Shown here piece by piece: positions 1 through 9,244 of a DNA stretch of 64,000 nucleotides. The stretch spans positions 1 to 64,000 of the forward strand of contig NZ_JACJSI010000029.1 in the NCBI RefSeq assembly GCF_014698065.1, given 5' to 3'. The notes under the pieces were generated by a model. That model had not been told where the DNA came from, made no database searches, and saw nothing but the letters and a program-made list of their open reading frames with translations. Within the stretch, counting starts at the first letter, position 1, and each line of letters opens with the position of its first letter. The translations under genes were made by a program, and so were the position numbers. This DNA is from Nostoc flagelliforme FACHB-838 (GTDB taxonomy: Bacteria > Cyanobacteriota > Cyanobacteriia > Cyanobacteriales > Nostocaceae).

Positions 1-678
1 ACAAGAAAATTTGACGTTGATAGAGCAAAGCTTAGAGCGGATGGAAAAAAAAGTGCTTTCCCACCACATGCAGTCAACCTGAAACACCTGATAGCTAAGG
101 GTTTATCTGCGACTGCATCTTTATTTTCACCTGTTATAGTTGCATATCAGTGGGTTAATAAAGCTAGTAATATTCTCAACAATAAAATAGCTCTTGATGC
201 TGCTGGAGTCAAACAAAGTTATCAGCAACTGTTAACAGAAATGTCCTCTCAATTGCAGAAAGCTGGTACACTGACTACCGCCATCGATAACTTTATAAAA
301 ACCACCCATAACTACTGGTCTGGACTTTTTCATTGTTATGAAATTGAAGGTTTTCCCCGAACTAATAATGACTTAGAACATGCTTTTGGTATGCTACGTC
401 ATCATCAACGTCGTTGTACCGGTCGTAAGGTTGCCCCCTCATCTCTCGTTATTCGTGGTTCTGTCAAACTTGCCTGTGCGTAGGCGTAGCCCGTCGTAGA
501 CATCGCTACTAAGCTTCATTCTTTTACCGCATCTGATTTAGCACAAGTTGATATTCATACTTGGCTCGAATTACGCTCTCAATTACAAAAACACCACCCA
601 TTGCCAGAATTGAACAGTATCGATTTCGCAGAGACCCCAAGGCTTACTTGGCTAATCTAGAGAGTCGTTTTCTCTAGT
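1..678 (+). pseudogene. Broken transposase-like gene, 5' end outside the window
   Basis: The frame is open from base 1 to a TAG at 481-483 and encodes about 160 residues; its C-terminal part contains the motif NNDLEHAFGMLRHHQRR, which I associate with cyanobacterial transposase-like proteins. Two lesions follow. First, a dispersed repeat (478-506) introduces the stop; the original frame resumes after it as TKLHSFTASDLAQVDIHTW. Second, a frameshift lies near 598-606, after which another frame reads RIEQYRFRRDPKAYLANL and ends at about 678. Rejoining the pieces gives one continuous C terminus, so this is a decayed gene and not a short real one. The IS family cannot be decided from this portion, and no terminal inverted repeats were recognised. 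Confidence 0.6.
478..506. repeat. Small dispersed repeat interrupting the transposase remnant
   Basis: GCGTAGGCGTAGCCC followed by GTCGTAGACATCGC. A near-identical copy lies at 13981-14009. It sits inside a reading frame and supplies its premature stop. Very small mobile repeats of this size class are known from Nostoc genomes. Confidence 0.7.
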
Positions 679-695
679 GAATTTTACCACACTAG

Positions 696-1238
696 AATTT
701 AACTAAACTAGAAGTTGATAAAAACTTAAACTTAAAATCTCAAGGTGGCACAATTGATAATGCTCTTCAGGATTTGCAAAAATTTTTACCTCTTGAAACT
801 CAGCAAAACTCAGGTTTAGTAAAAATACCTAATAATATTAATAAGTTGAATGATTATCAAATTGCTGAAATTATTGCTGATTATTTAGAATCTCATGTAT
901 TAATTCAAGAAATATATAGAGAATATCAGCCTGATCAATGTTTTCATTATGATGATTTTGATAAAATCTTATTAAAGAATCGTTATGTAAGTAGTAGTAG
1001 AGATCCCAAGGACTACCGTAGTAGATTTTTATCATGGTTTTGTTTTGCTGGTTTACTAGAAATAAGACAAGATGAGTGGATATATAGACCTATTAATTCT
1101 AGGAAAGGAAAGCACAAAGGAAACGTTTCGGACTGCGAATTTAGAAATAAACGAAGAAAAGATAAGTCTAAAGGAAAATATCGGCAGTTAAACGCATTAG
1201 ATTTACTCGAACAAAGCTTAAATAGATCACAATTATAG
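696..1238 (+). CDS. Orphan reading frame, probable C-terminal fragment of an unknown protein
   Basis: The frame is open from 696 (after an in-frame TAG) to 1238 and gives about 180 residues. No ATG or convincing ribosome binding site is present near its start; the first usable codon is a TTG at 774 (154 residues). The protein is acidic and hydrophilic in the middle and ends in a Lys/Arg-rich tail from about residue 110 of the TTG form (KRRKDKSKGKYR). I do not recognise the family. Lack of a start and the adjoining broken transposase gene suggest the 3' part of a gene whose 5' part was lost. It could still be translated from TTG. Its base composition is AT-rich compared with the housekeeping genes to the right, which fits accessory DNA. 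Confidence 0.35.
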   Translation, partial: NLTKLEVDKNLNLKSQGGTIDNALQDLQKFLPLETQQNSGLVKIPNNINKLNDYQIAEIIADYLESHVLIQEIYREYQPDQCFHYDDFDKILLKNRYVSSSRDPKDYRSRFLSWFCFAGLLEIRQDEWIYRPINSRKGKHKGNVSDCEFRNKRRKDKSKGKYRQLNALDLLEQSLNRSQL

Positions 1239-1258
1239 GATTTTTCTTTTGCGTCTTA

Positions 1259-1360
1259 GCGCGAAACACAAAAAGAGGATAAAGCAAAAGCTTATCCACA
1301 AAAAATCAATTAATCAATCGAATTTCCAATGCCCAAGAATTAATATAGTCAACTTTTATC
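1259..1360 (-). repeat. Decayed second copy of the ahcY 3' end and terminator
   Basis: This stretch aligns in the same orientation with 2227-2340, which holds the last codons and terminator of ahcY. Matching blocks include CGAAACACAAAAA, CAAAAAATCAA and TAATCAATC. On the minus strand it can be read as DYINSW, compared with EYINSW at the real AhcY C terminus. It contains a hairpin (GGATAAGC, loop TTTT, GCTTTATCC) followed on the minus strand by a T-rich run, so it may now terminate xisHI transcription. Identity is about three quarters in the terminator half and lower in the coding half, judged by eye. Confidence 0.6.
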
Positions 1361-1386
1361 TTCAGTCGGTATAAAATGCAAAAAAT

Positions 1387-1719
1387 TTAAACAGATGCAA
1401 AACCAGTAAACTGCCGGACATAAGGTGATCTAAAACCTAAAACAATATCTGTTGTCGGCACACCTAATTTTACTAACTGATTAGCTATTCCTTCTTCAGT
1501 AAAATCGCGCTGAATCCAAATCTTTCCACCCTTTATACTAATATGAATTGGGCATCCATACAGCCTTTCTTCATCATTCCATCCCACATATACTAATAAG
1601 TAGCGATCGCGTTCTGTATCAAAAACAATTTCAGTATTTTCTAAATTTTCCTGGGGTTGCTCATTTGCATATTTATATATAATTCTTTTTACTAATTCCT
1701 GATAATTTAATTTTTCCAT
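1387..1719 (-). CDS. xisI: XisI-type fdxN element excision controlling factor
   Basis: A 110-residue protein that I recognise as XisI: an acidic N terminus beginning MEKLNYQELVKRII, a central region with VYVGWNDEERLYG and KIWIQRDFTEEGIA, and the C-terminal motif GVPTTDIVLGFRSPYVRQFT. In Anabaena, XisI works with XisH and the recombinase XisF in excising the fdxN element in heterocysts; most cyanobacterial xisHI pairs have no linked element and their role there is not settled. The start is supported by AGGAG about 8 bases upstream of the ATG. It overlaps the end of xisH by 13 bases, so the two are translated from one message. No xisF-like recombinase gene is in the window. Confidence 0.9.
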   Translation of the reverse strand: MEKLNYQELVKRIIYKYANEQPQENLENTEIVFDTERDRYLLVYVGWNDEERLYGCPIHISIKGGKIWIQRDFTEEGIANQLVKLGVPTTDIVLGFRSPYVRQFTGFASV

Positions 1720-2126
1720 AATACTATCTCCTGTTTCTGAACATGAAAAACCAATAATTTGATTTCATACCGTTCTAATACACTTTGAATAAATGAATCT
1801 ATAAAAAACTCTTGATAGATGTCTTTAGATATTGCTAAATATAATACTCGCTCAGAGTCCTTTTGCTCTAATGCTACCCTGTAGTTCAAAAATTGACCAA
1901 CAGCTGTATGAAACTCTGAGATTGCTGACACCCCAATAAAACTTTTTACCTCTACTGCTATTTTTTGCTCGCCTTTATCAGCCGAAATTAACTTTTGCGC
2001 TCCTAAATCTATTTTAATTCTAATTTGTTCAGAGAGGTTAAAAAACAAGGGATCATGTGTAATTTTCCAGCCATCTTTTTCTAAGGCTACTTTTACAGTA
2101 TTATGAAAAATATCTTTTGCTGACAT
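1707..2126 (-). CDS. xisH: XisH-type fdxN element excision controlling factor
   Basis: A 139-residue protein of the XisH family. Visible family features are MSAKDIFHNTVKVALEKDGW at the start, KIDLGAQKLISADKG, the IAVEVKSF segment and EFHTAVGQFLNYR. The acidic residue followed by EVK is the pattern of a PD-(D/E)XK nuclease-like fold, so a nuclease or nuclease-derived role is possible; activity is inferred. It is the first gene of the xisH-xisI pair. No clear Shine-Dalgarno precedes its ATG. The upstream gap to ahcY is short, and the pair reads in the same direction as ahcY beyond the ahcY terminator. Confidence 0.9.
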   Translation of the reverse strand: MSAKDIFHNTVKVALEKDGWKITHDPLFFNLSEQIRIKIDLGAQKLISADKGEQKIAVEVKSFIGVSAISEFHTAVGQFLNYRVALEQKDSERVLYLAISKDIYQEFFIDSFIQSVLERYEIKLLVFHVQKQEIVLWKN

Positions 2127-2235
2127 ATAAAAAATAATAATCTAAATCATATCTTACCTAACTTTTTAAGTAAGCTGTTGCGCTTTGCGCTCTCTGCATC
2201 TACTTTGCGGGTTATGCTTGCAGTATGCACGAAAC

Positions 2236-2272
2236 ACAAAAAAAGGGATAAGCCCAAAAGCCTATCCCTCAA
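2236..2272 (-). terminator. Rho-independent terminator of ahcY
   Basis: On the minus strand GGGATAGGC, loop TTTTGG, GCTTATCCC, then a run of T. The stem has nine positions with one mismatch and begins about 20 bases after the ahcY stop codon. Confidence 0.8.
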
Positions 2273-2292
2273 AAAATCAACTAATCAATGTA

Positions 2293-3957
<1,665 letters not shown>

Positions 3958-5622
3958 GTGCGCTTTCAATTTTTGGCGATCGCTAGTTCAATGGCCATAG
4001 CTGTTGTATCAGTGCCAAAAGCCACAGCCCAGATTCCTGTGTTACCACAACTGCTACCGTCTCCCAGCAGTGTAAGTAATGATGCAAATAATCGACTTGT
4101 TACAGGCTGGATTTATTTAGATGGTCGTCGGTTATTTCAGATAGCGGCATCAAGAAGCAACTTTCCTGAGCGTTCAGAAGATATCCAAAAGAAGTTGGAG
4201 AGAATTGCCCAAAATTACTTTCAGTCGCCACCAAATACAGCAGTTAACGTAAATATTCCCAAAGTAAACCAATTACCAGTAATTTATGTCAACGGTCAAT
4301 ATCTCATGACCGTTACTTCTGAGGATGCTAAACTCAGAGAGGTAGATACATGGACATCGGCAAATCAAATTGCCGAATCTTTACAAGAAGACTTGCAACA
4401 AGCAAAGCAAGAAAGACAAACTCAATTTTTAATCGACCAAGGTAAAATTGCTGCGGGCATTGGATTGGTAATGATGCTCATGAGTTTAGGGGTATATAGC
4501 TGGCAGCAGCGTTCCAAAAAGGATTTAGTACACTCCATCGCCTCTCAACCCAACATAGGCCCCTTAAACTCCCAAGTTTCACCAGCAGCAGCTCAACCAA
4601 TTGCAACACAACTGAATCAACAGCAACAGCGACATCTCCAAGAAGTTAAGAGACGACTATTCCAGCTAAGTCAAGCAGGAATTTGGGGAGGTGGAAGCTT
4701 CTTTATTTTGGGTCTATTTCCCTACACACGACCATTTCAGGTAATAATTCTCAATGCCGTCCAATTTCCTTTGCGATTAGGTGTTGTGTTCTTGGGAACT
4801 TATGTAGCAATTCGTCTCATCTATGCCCTCATTGACCGCTTCACCACCACTCTAATTAGCAGTGGTGCTTTATTGACTCCAGAAAGTTCTGAACGGCTGA
4901 GACTGAGAGTTTCTACATTTTCGGGCGTGACTAAAAGCATTGCTACTGGTATCTGCGTGGGAGTAGGGTTTTTGCTAGCATTGGTGTCGTTGGGGATAGA
5001 TATCGTTCCCTTGCTAGCGGGTGCGAGTTTAGTTGGTGTTGCCGTGTCTTTGGCCTCGCAAAACTTAATTAAAGATGCAATTAACGGTTTCCTGATTATT
5101 CTAGAAGACCAGTACGCTTTAGGTGATGTAATTAACGTAGGAGACGTAGGAGGCTTAGTAGAAAATCTGAACCTGCGGATGACCCAATTGCGGGATTCCG
5201 AAGGGCGCTTAATCACGATTCCCAATAGTGAAATTAAAGTTGTTGCCAATCTTTCTAGTCGTTGGTCACGAGCCGATTTAACGATCCCCATTGCCTACCA
5301 AGCCGATGTTGAAAAGGCTTTGAAGTTGATTGAAAATATTGGCTTTGAGATGGATAAAGATCCGCGATGGGAGCGTCAAATTTTGGAACCGCCACAAGTT
5401 TTGGGAATAGATCAATTTGGCGATCGCGGTTTAATTATTCGTGTATGGATTAAAACACAGCCCCTCAAACAATGGGATGTAGCACGGGAGTATCGCCGTC
5501 GTCTGAAAGTTGCTCTAGACCAAGCCGGAATTTCTATTTCTGTGCCTCAACAAGCGATTTGGGTCAATGATGAGCAATTGTTAAATTTCCAGAGTAATGG
5601 CAGTAATAGCAAAGCCAATTAG
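3958..5622 (+). CDS. MscS-family mechanosensitive channel with signal peptide and periplasmic domain
   Basis: A 554-residue protein. The N terminus (residues 1-25, ending near ATAQ) looks like a cleavable signal peptide, followed by a periplasmic domain of about 130 residues. A transmembrane segment lies near 165-182, then a Gln-rich linker (residues 195-225), helices near 240-295, and a conserved MscS core from about residue 320: GVGFLLALVSLGIDIVPLLAG, then GVAVSLASQNLIKDAINGF, which is the pore-lining helix and hinge, then the beta domain (IPNSEIKVVANLSSRWSRAD) and C-terminal domain to 540. MscS channels open under membrane tension and release solutes after osmotic downshock. The GTG start is supported by AAGGAGG 7 bases upstream. 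This long form with an exported N-terminal domain is common in cyanobacteria; gating or signalling by that domain is unknown. Confidence 0.88.
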   Translation: MRFQFLAIASSMAIAVVSVPKATAQIPVLPQLLPSPSSVSNDANNRLVTGWIYLDGRRLFQIAASRSNFPERSEDIQKKLERIAQNYFQSPPNTAVNVNIPKVNQLPVIYVNGQYLMTVTSEDAKLREVDTWTSANQIAESLQEDLQQAKQERQTQFLIDQGKIAAGIGLVMMLMSLGVYSWQQRSKKDLVHSIASQPNIGPLNSQVSPAAAQPIATQLNQQQQRHLQEVKRRLFQLSQAGIWGGGSFFILGLFPYTRPFQVIILNAVQFPLRLGVVFLGTYVAIRLIYALIDRFTTTLISSGALLTPESSERLRLRVSTFSGVTKSIATGICVGVGFLLALVSLGIDIVPLLAGASLVGVAVSLASQNLIKDAINGFLIILEDQYALGDVINVGDVGGLVENLNLRMTQLRDSEGRLITIPNSEIKVVANLSSRWSRADLTIPIAYQADVEKALKLIENIGFEMDKDPRWERQILEPPQVLGIDQFGDRGLIIRVWIKTQPLKQWDVAREYRRRLKVALDQAGISISVPQQAIWVNDEQLLNFQSNGSNSKAN

Positions 5623-5919
5623 AAATTTGGATTCATTACCGCCTTTTTCAGTTGATTAGAGACTTGCAAAAAATAATTTGGGATAATCTATTTTTTGCAA
5701 GCCCCTTAGTTTTGAGGGTTTGTAGTAAGGACTTAAGTCTTTACTACAAATATGATTACCCAACAAACTATTGACACAAATAAACTTATGTGCATAAAAG
5801 GCTGATATCCACAACATCCTCTAAACTCTGATACCATTTTGTGTAATTTCCTGCTTGCTAAAAAAATTAGTTGAATAGAAATTAAGTACTTAGATAAGGT
5901 TTAGATAAGGAAGAGTGAA
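5623..5919. other. Intergenic region with a long palindrome
   Basis: 297 bases. The only clear structure is a 26-base palindrome at 5722-5747 (GTAGTAAGGACTT then AAGTCTTTACTAC), which may end the channel transcript or be a dispersed repeat. A GGAAG precedes the ATG of the next gene. Confidence 0.45.
5722..5747. repeat. 26-base near-perfect palindrome
   Basis: GTAGTAAGGACTT / AAGTCTTTACTAC, with one G:T-type mismatch. It is of the dispersed hairpin type frequent between cyanobacterial genes. No T run follows, so a terminator role is only possible. Confidence 0.6.
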
Positions 5920-6357
5920 ATGGGACTGAGCGACGGACTTTTGAATCCGACCAAAAAGGCTATGGTCATAGAGGACTGTTGCAACATGATCGAAGTACAG
6001 CTTGCATCCAAGTCAGGCATGAGTGGTATTGCTTTGAAAACTGCCTTCGCCGCCCTGAAAGGGGTTAAGCCAGGGTATATCCCCTATGTAGTCGAGCAGC
6101 TTTTGCCGCAATGCTTTACAGCACTTGACCCCATGTGGAGTGAAGGCGTAGCAAAAGGCGACCCAGTTGGATACCTAAGTGCAAATCGCTCTCATACAGC
6201 AGACGCACTACTGGGCGTTACCGATGCGAGAGTCAAAAATTCAAAGCGCCAAATCGTGCGAGGAACCTATGAAAAACTTCGCGGTTCAGCCAAAAAGCAC
6301 GTAGAAGAGGCAGTGCCAGATTTAGCCAAAGTCATAGATAATTACACTAAGGCTTAA
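5920..6357 (+). CDS. Conserved hypothetical protein, helical, possibly DUF6918 type
   Basis: A 145-residue soluble protein with no signal peptide or membrane segment. It begins MGLSDGLLNPTKKAMVIEDC, contains KTAFAALKGVKPGYIPYVVE and ends in a helix ending in VIDNYTKA. From memory it resembles a family of about 140 residues found in actinobacteria and cyanobacteria (catalogued, I think, as DUF6918); I cannot verify the name. Function is unknown. GGAAG 8 bases upstream supports the ATG. It stands alone between an ion channel and a repeat-rich strip. The two adjacent cysteines near residue 21 are the only notable residues. Confidence 0.75.
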   Translation: MGLSDGLLNPTKKAMVIEDCCNMIEVQLASKSGMSGIALKTAFAALKGVKPGYIPYVVEQLLPQCFTALDPMWSEGVAKGDPVGYLSANRSHTADALLGVTDARVKNSKRQIVRGTYEKLRGSAKKHVEEAVPDLAKVIDNYTKA

Positions 6358-6405
6358 GCGAAAGAACTAGAGACGCGATTAATCGCGCCTTTTAGAAACG
6401 TGGTA

Positions 6406-6446
6406 AGCGTAGAAGCTTCCTCGGTTTGTTGTCAGACATTGCTTGC
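6406..6446. repeat. Small dispersed repeat (GCGTAGAAGC...CAGACATTGC class)
   Basis: Ends GCGTAGAAGC and GTCAGACATTGCTTGC match the ends of the copies at 6698-6732, 11838-11873, 11961-11995 and 25579-25613; the middle is divergent. Confidence 0.55.
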
Positions 6447-6462
6447 AATAATTCTAGAAGGT

Positions 6463-6487
6463 GCGATGCCTACGGCGGTAAACTACG
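6463..6487. repeat. 25-bp dispersed repeat GCGATGCCTACGGCGG...
   Basis: Identical over 25 bases to 39411-39435, where it is nested in a fold-back element; a diverged copy is at 12087-12110. Confidence 0.7.
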
Positions 6488-6583
6488 TTTTTTATGCAAC
6501 ATCAAATTTTACAGCTTGATGATTTGTAACCAGCGTCTAAGTATTAGTAACTAAATTAACCTCGTTGTAACCTCGTTAATCTC

Positions 6584-6606
6584 GTTCCCAGTCTTCGACT
6601 GGGAAC
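6584..6606. repeat. Perfect hairpin GTTCCCAGTC-TTC-GACTGGGAAC
   Basis: Ten-base perfect stem with a three-base loop. Related sequence (CGTTCCCAGTCAGAGACTGG) recurs at about 9069-9090, so this is a dispersed hairpin family and not a dedicated terminator. Confidence 0.65.
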
Positions 6607-6697
6607 AAGGCAAAATAGTTTACTTTATCATCCCAATAGAAGAGAAGGGGGTTATAGAAGAAAGAGATGGCGATCGCCTAAGATAATTAGGGAAAAT

Positions 6698-6732
6698 GCG
6701 TAGACGCAAGGCGGCCTGTCGCCAGACATCGC
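6698..6732. repeat. Small dispersed repeat, same class as the insert in fmt
   Basis: GCGTAGACGCAAGGCGG followed by CCTGTCGCCAGACATCGC. It closely matches the copy inside fmt at 25579-25613 and here lies between genes. Confidence 0.7.
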
Positions 6733-6887
6733 CTGAAAACTTCACCAACTCCAAATCAAGTCCCGCCAGTTGGATAGCTGCTTCTTTGAACTGTTCTCTG
6801 AGATTGATTAAGGCTTTTTGAATGGTATAATATTGCACAGCTTTGTTAATGAATCGACTGCGATCGCCTAAACAAATAAATTTTAAA

Positions 6888-7424
6888 CTAGCTTTGATTT
6901 TTCCATTCTTTATAAGCTGTTAGCCAGTACAAAGACTGTTTAGGGCCTAGTTGTTTTTGTATATCCTCTGCTGAGTTATAAGGACGTTTAGATTCTATTT
7001 TCTTAGCATATTTTTCTCCTCTCCCACGAATTTTAGTAAGAATAGATTCTGGGTTATTCAAAAACTCTACAAAATTTTTAATATCTTCTGAATCAATTAC
7101 TTGGTCGTTTAGTTTTGATTGTAAAGCAAATTGTTCAATAAGCTTTTCAACTTCGTGTTTTTTGTGAGCTATAAGAAATACCCATATTTGTTCTAACCCA
7201 CTTTTTATAGCCGATTCATATATTGGTAAACCTGTCATCAAAAAAAATTTATCTTCTTCATCAGACAAAGAAACAATTGGAAGTGCTAGATTATATTTTA
7301 AATCGTTCAAACTTTGACTAAGTTTCGATAATTCTTTTTTATCAAAATTATGTAATCCCACTTGTGGCGTTTTTATTTGACTTAGAAAAATTTTTCCTGG
7401 GCCACTTTCAATATTTTTATACAT
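6888..7424 (-). CDS. ParB-like domain protein with C-terminal helix-hairpin-helix
   Basis: A 178-residue protein not matched to a named family. Residues about 10-95 look like a ParB/sulfiredoxin-type fold: an interval KIFLSQIKTPQVGLHNFDK, then LALPIVSLSDEEDKFFLMTG and YESAIKSGLEQIWVFLI, which parallels the ParB pattern of a query to respond position, a G-x-x-R-like turn and a hydrophobic strand; the usual GERR box is replaced by TGLPIYES. Residues about 130-175 (ILTKIRGRGEKYAKKI, then LGPKQSLYWL) fit a helix-hairpin-helix DNA-binding motif. It is the last gene of a minus-strand set, two bases after the 99-residue gene. DNA binding or nuclease activity is inferred only. Confidence 0.55.
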   Translation of the reverse strand: MYKNIESGPGKIFLSQIKTPQVGLHNFDKKELSKLSQSLNDLKYNLALPIVSLSDEEDKFFLMTGLPIYESAIKSGLEQIWVFLIAHKKHEVEKLIEQFALQSKLNDQVIDSEDIKNFVEFLNNPESILTKIRGRGEKYAKKIESKRPYNSAEDIQKQLGPKQSLYWLTAYKEWKNQS

Positions 7425-7426
7425 TT

Positions 7427-7726
7427 TTAATTTCCCCTTCTACTTTCATCTTGATCAATTCTGCTAATAATTTCTTCTGTTAAATTTGATAATTGTTCAA
7501 CAGCCTCCTTTTCACTGTTCGTTCTCTTAGACTCAGATTTTTGTTCTACAAAAACTCGCAGAGGCAGCCTTTTTTCTGAGGCATCAGAAAAGCTCTTTGT
7601 TCTTTTAATTTCAGGCAATAGCTTTGTGCCTAATTGTGCTCTTTCCAGTAGCTGTTTAGCAAAATTGTTAATCTTTATTTTGCTAGCAGATGCTTTACCT
7701 TTGCCACGTGATGGCTCTGTCATCAT
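7427..7726 (-). CDS. Small hypothetical protein of the ATPase/ParB-like set
   Basis: 99 residues, Lys/Ser/Glu-rich, no membrane segment. It starts with two consecutive ATG codons and contains KASASKIKINNFAKQLLER and a predicted amphipathic stretch EAVEQLSNLTEEIISRIDQD. I do not recognise it. In the undamaged operon it would start only 11 bases after the ATPase stop (7738), and its stop is two bases before the next start, so co-translation with both neighbours is likely. It may act as an adaptor between the ATPase and the ParB-like protein; that is inference from position. Confidence 0.5.
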   Translation of the reverse strand: MMTEPSRGKGKASASKIKINNFAKQLLERAQLGTKLLPEIKRTKSFSDASEKRLPLRVFVEQKSESKRTNSEKEAVEQLSNLTEEIISRIDQDESRRGN

Positions 7727-7737
7727 AGGTACGATAC

Positions 7738-8779
7738 CTAAAACTCTAGCTTGCTACCGCTAACTTGGCAAAGTCGCTCTAAAGTATCAGGACTATCAAA
7801 AACCTCGGTAATTAAATTCTGACTTTGTTCCCAACTAACACCAGGAAAAGCCCTGGTCATAATCATCTCTGGTCATAATCATCTCTTGTAGTAGCGTGAT
7901 TCCTTGTGAAAATTGCGAACCATCTTGTAGTTGCACAGGAACCATCGGCAAAACTTTGGGGTCTGCACCAAAGCGATTTGTTAACCTTCCTAAAGCGTTA
8001 GAAAAAATCAACACTAAGGGAATTGTATAAACAACATGACAATTTAGCTGGTTTAACTGTTCACCACGTTCAACAAAGAGATATTCTGGCTGGTAATGAC
8101 CGGAAGGTTTCAAAGAATTATCAACTCGGTCGAGATTATCTACAATTACTACTAGTCCTTTTTTACCTTGCTGCTTCAGTTTTTCTATAGCAGGCTTGAG
8201 CAATTCTTTGTTAATTGATTCTAAAATGCCATTGGTACGCGGTTCTAAATATTGCCGTAACTGACCGCGAAGTTTAGAACTGTCTTTAGTTTTGGCGGTA
8301 ATCTTGGCAATACCTACAGATAATTCAGCCTCAACCCCAATATCTAGCGGCGTTTGCAAAAACTCTGAAATTTCGGTAAATAGATTTTTAAAGTATCCTG
8401 GTTTGAGATTGATTTTGATTGCTTCAAGACTTTGACTGACTTCACGAGCTACTGCCAGTAAAATATCTGTAACATCAATATCAGCCATATCTAGGCTTTG
8501 GCTAGACTCGAAATAAACCACATGAAATTCCTGCTTCTCTAACTCTGCCTTTAGCCGCAGTAACTCAGTGGATTTGCCACAGCCGATATGTCCGGTAAAT
8601 AATTGACAAGTAGGTTGCTCAGGTGAAAGACGGGTGATAGTTCGCCCAAGTTCTTCAATAATCTTGGCACCACGCACTTTAGAGAAATCAATATAATATT
8701 GTCTATCTTCCGGTTTGCTGACAACCAGAGTTTTACTGGGGTTGCAAGCTTGAAAAAACCTGAGTAAATCTAGTTTCAT
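7738..8779 (-). pseudogene. P-loop ATPase frameshifted near its C terminus by a 16-bp tandem duplication
   Basis: Walker A is GHIGCGKST near residue 65 and Walker B is VVIVDNLDR near residue 214, so this is an AAA/STAND-like ATPase of a type common in cyanobacteria (N terminus LLRFFQACNPSKTL). The bases GGTCATAATCATCTCT occur twice in tandem (7855-7870 and 7871-7886). Sixteen extra bases shift the frame, so the product ends at 7835 with DDYDQGFSWC. Removing one copy restores a smooth end: EMIMTRAFPGVSWEQSQNL, then about 30 more residues to a stop at 7738. The truncated form keeps both Walker motifs and loses only about 40 residues, so partial function is possible. The start is the ATG at 8779, with an in-frame GTG just before it. 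Confidence 0.75.
7855..7886. repeat. 16-bp tandem duplication in the ATPase gene
   Basis: Two perfect adjacent copies of GGTCATAATCATCTCT. This is a likely slippage or recombination event; reversal would repair the frame. Confidence 0.9.
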
Positions 8780-9244
8780 CACAATTCACCCGAAATTAAG
8801 CTGGCACTCTTGCCTATTTCAGTGATTATACAAACGATAAAGCGGCTATTTCGGAAAAAAGTCTTTAAGCTGGCTGATTAAGGACTTCGATAAAAAACGT
8901 GAGTTTGACAGACCTTTAGTTCAAGTCTGTTCCTCTCCGAGTCGGAGAGGGACAGGTTTTGCGTAGTAAAACCAGGGAGAGGTCTTTTGGGTGGACATGA
9001 TATAACCAGTCGAACTCACGTTAAAAAAATATCCAAATAGTCAACTTAACGCAAATGGGCGGTTTTCCTCGTTCCCAGTCAGAGACTGGAAATGACATTC
9101 ATTGAGTCTCTGACTCAATGCCAGACTGGAGGCAGAGCCTCAACGAGGGGCATTCCCATGCAGAGCATGAAAACGAGATAGACGAAAGAACAATGGAAAA
9201 TCCAAGTTTTTTTGACTTACGTGTACAACGCAACTAGCAAACGT
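8780..9244. other. Intergenic region with a fold-back element
   Basis: 465 bases without a gene. It holds the inverted-repeat element at 8896-9022, then a dispersed hairpin block at about 9065-9175 with CGTTCCCAGTC and related arms plus several short palindromes (GAGACTGG, GAGTCTCTGACTC). Confidence 0.6.
8896..9022. mobile_element. MITE-like fold-back element with AACGTGAGTTTGAC ends
   Basis: The left end AACGTGAGTTTGAC (8896-8909) is mirrored by GTCGAACTCACGTT at 9009-9022, a 14-base terminal inverted repeat with one mismatch. The 127-bp interior carries a second palindrome (CCTCTCCGAGTCGGAGAGG at 8932-8950). It has no coding capacity. A half-copy of the end (AACGTGAGTTCAAC) occurs near 12143. 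Confidence 0.6.

Larger units (their letters stand above)
6358..6887. other. Repeat-rich intergenic region
   Basis: About 530 bases without a convincing gene. It contains a palindromic motif around 6371-6389 (GACGCGATTAATCGCGCC), small dispersed repeats at 6406-6446, 6463-6487 and 6698-6732, and a perfect hairpin at 6584-6606. A short reading frame here merely translates the dispersed repeat. Confidence 0.7.

Noticed and set aside
6620-6838. 72-residue minus-strand frame containing GDVWRQAALRLR
   Set aside because: The recognisable part is only the dispersed repeat in translation; the remainder has no family features or start signal.
8920-8990. TTCAAGTC-like T-loop suggesting a tRNA
   Set aside because: No acceptor stem or anticodon arm can be drawn; the sequence belongs to the interior of the fold-back element.
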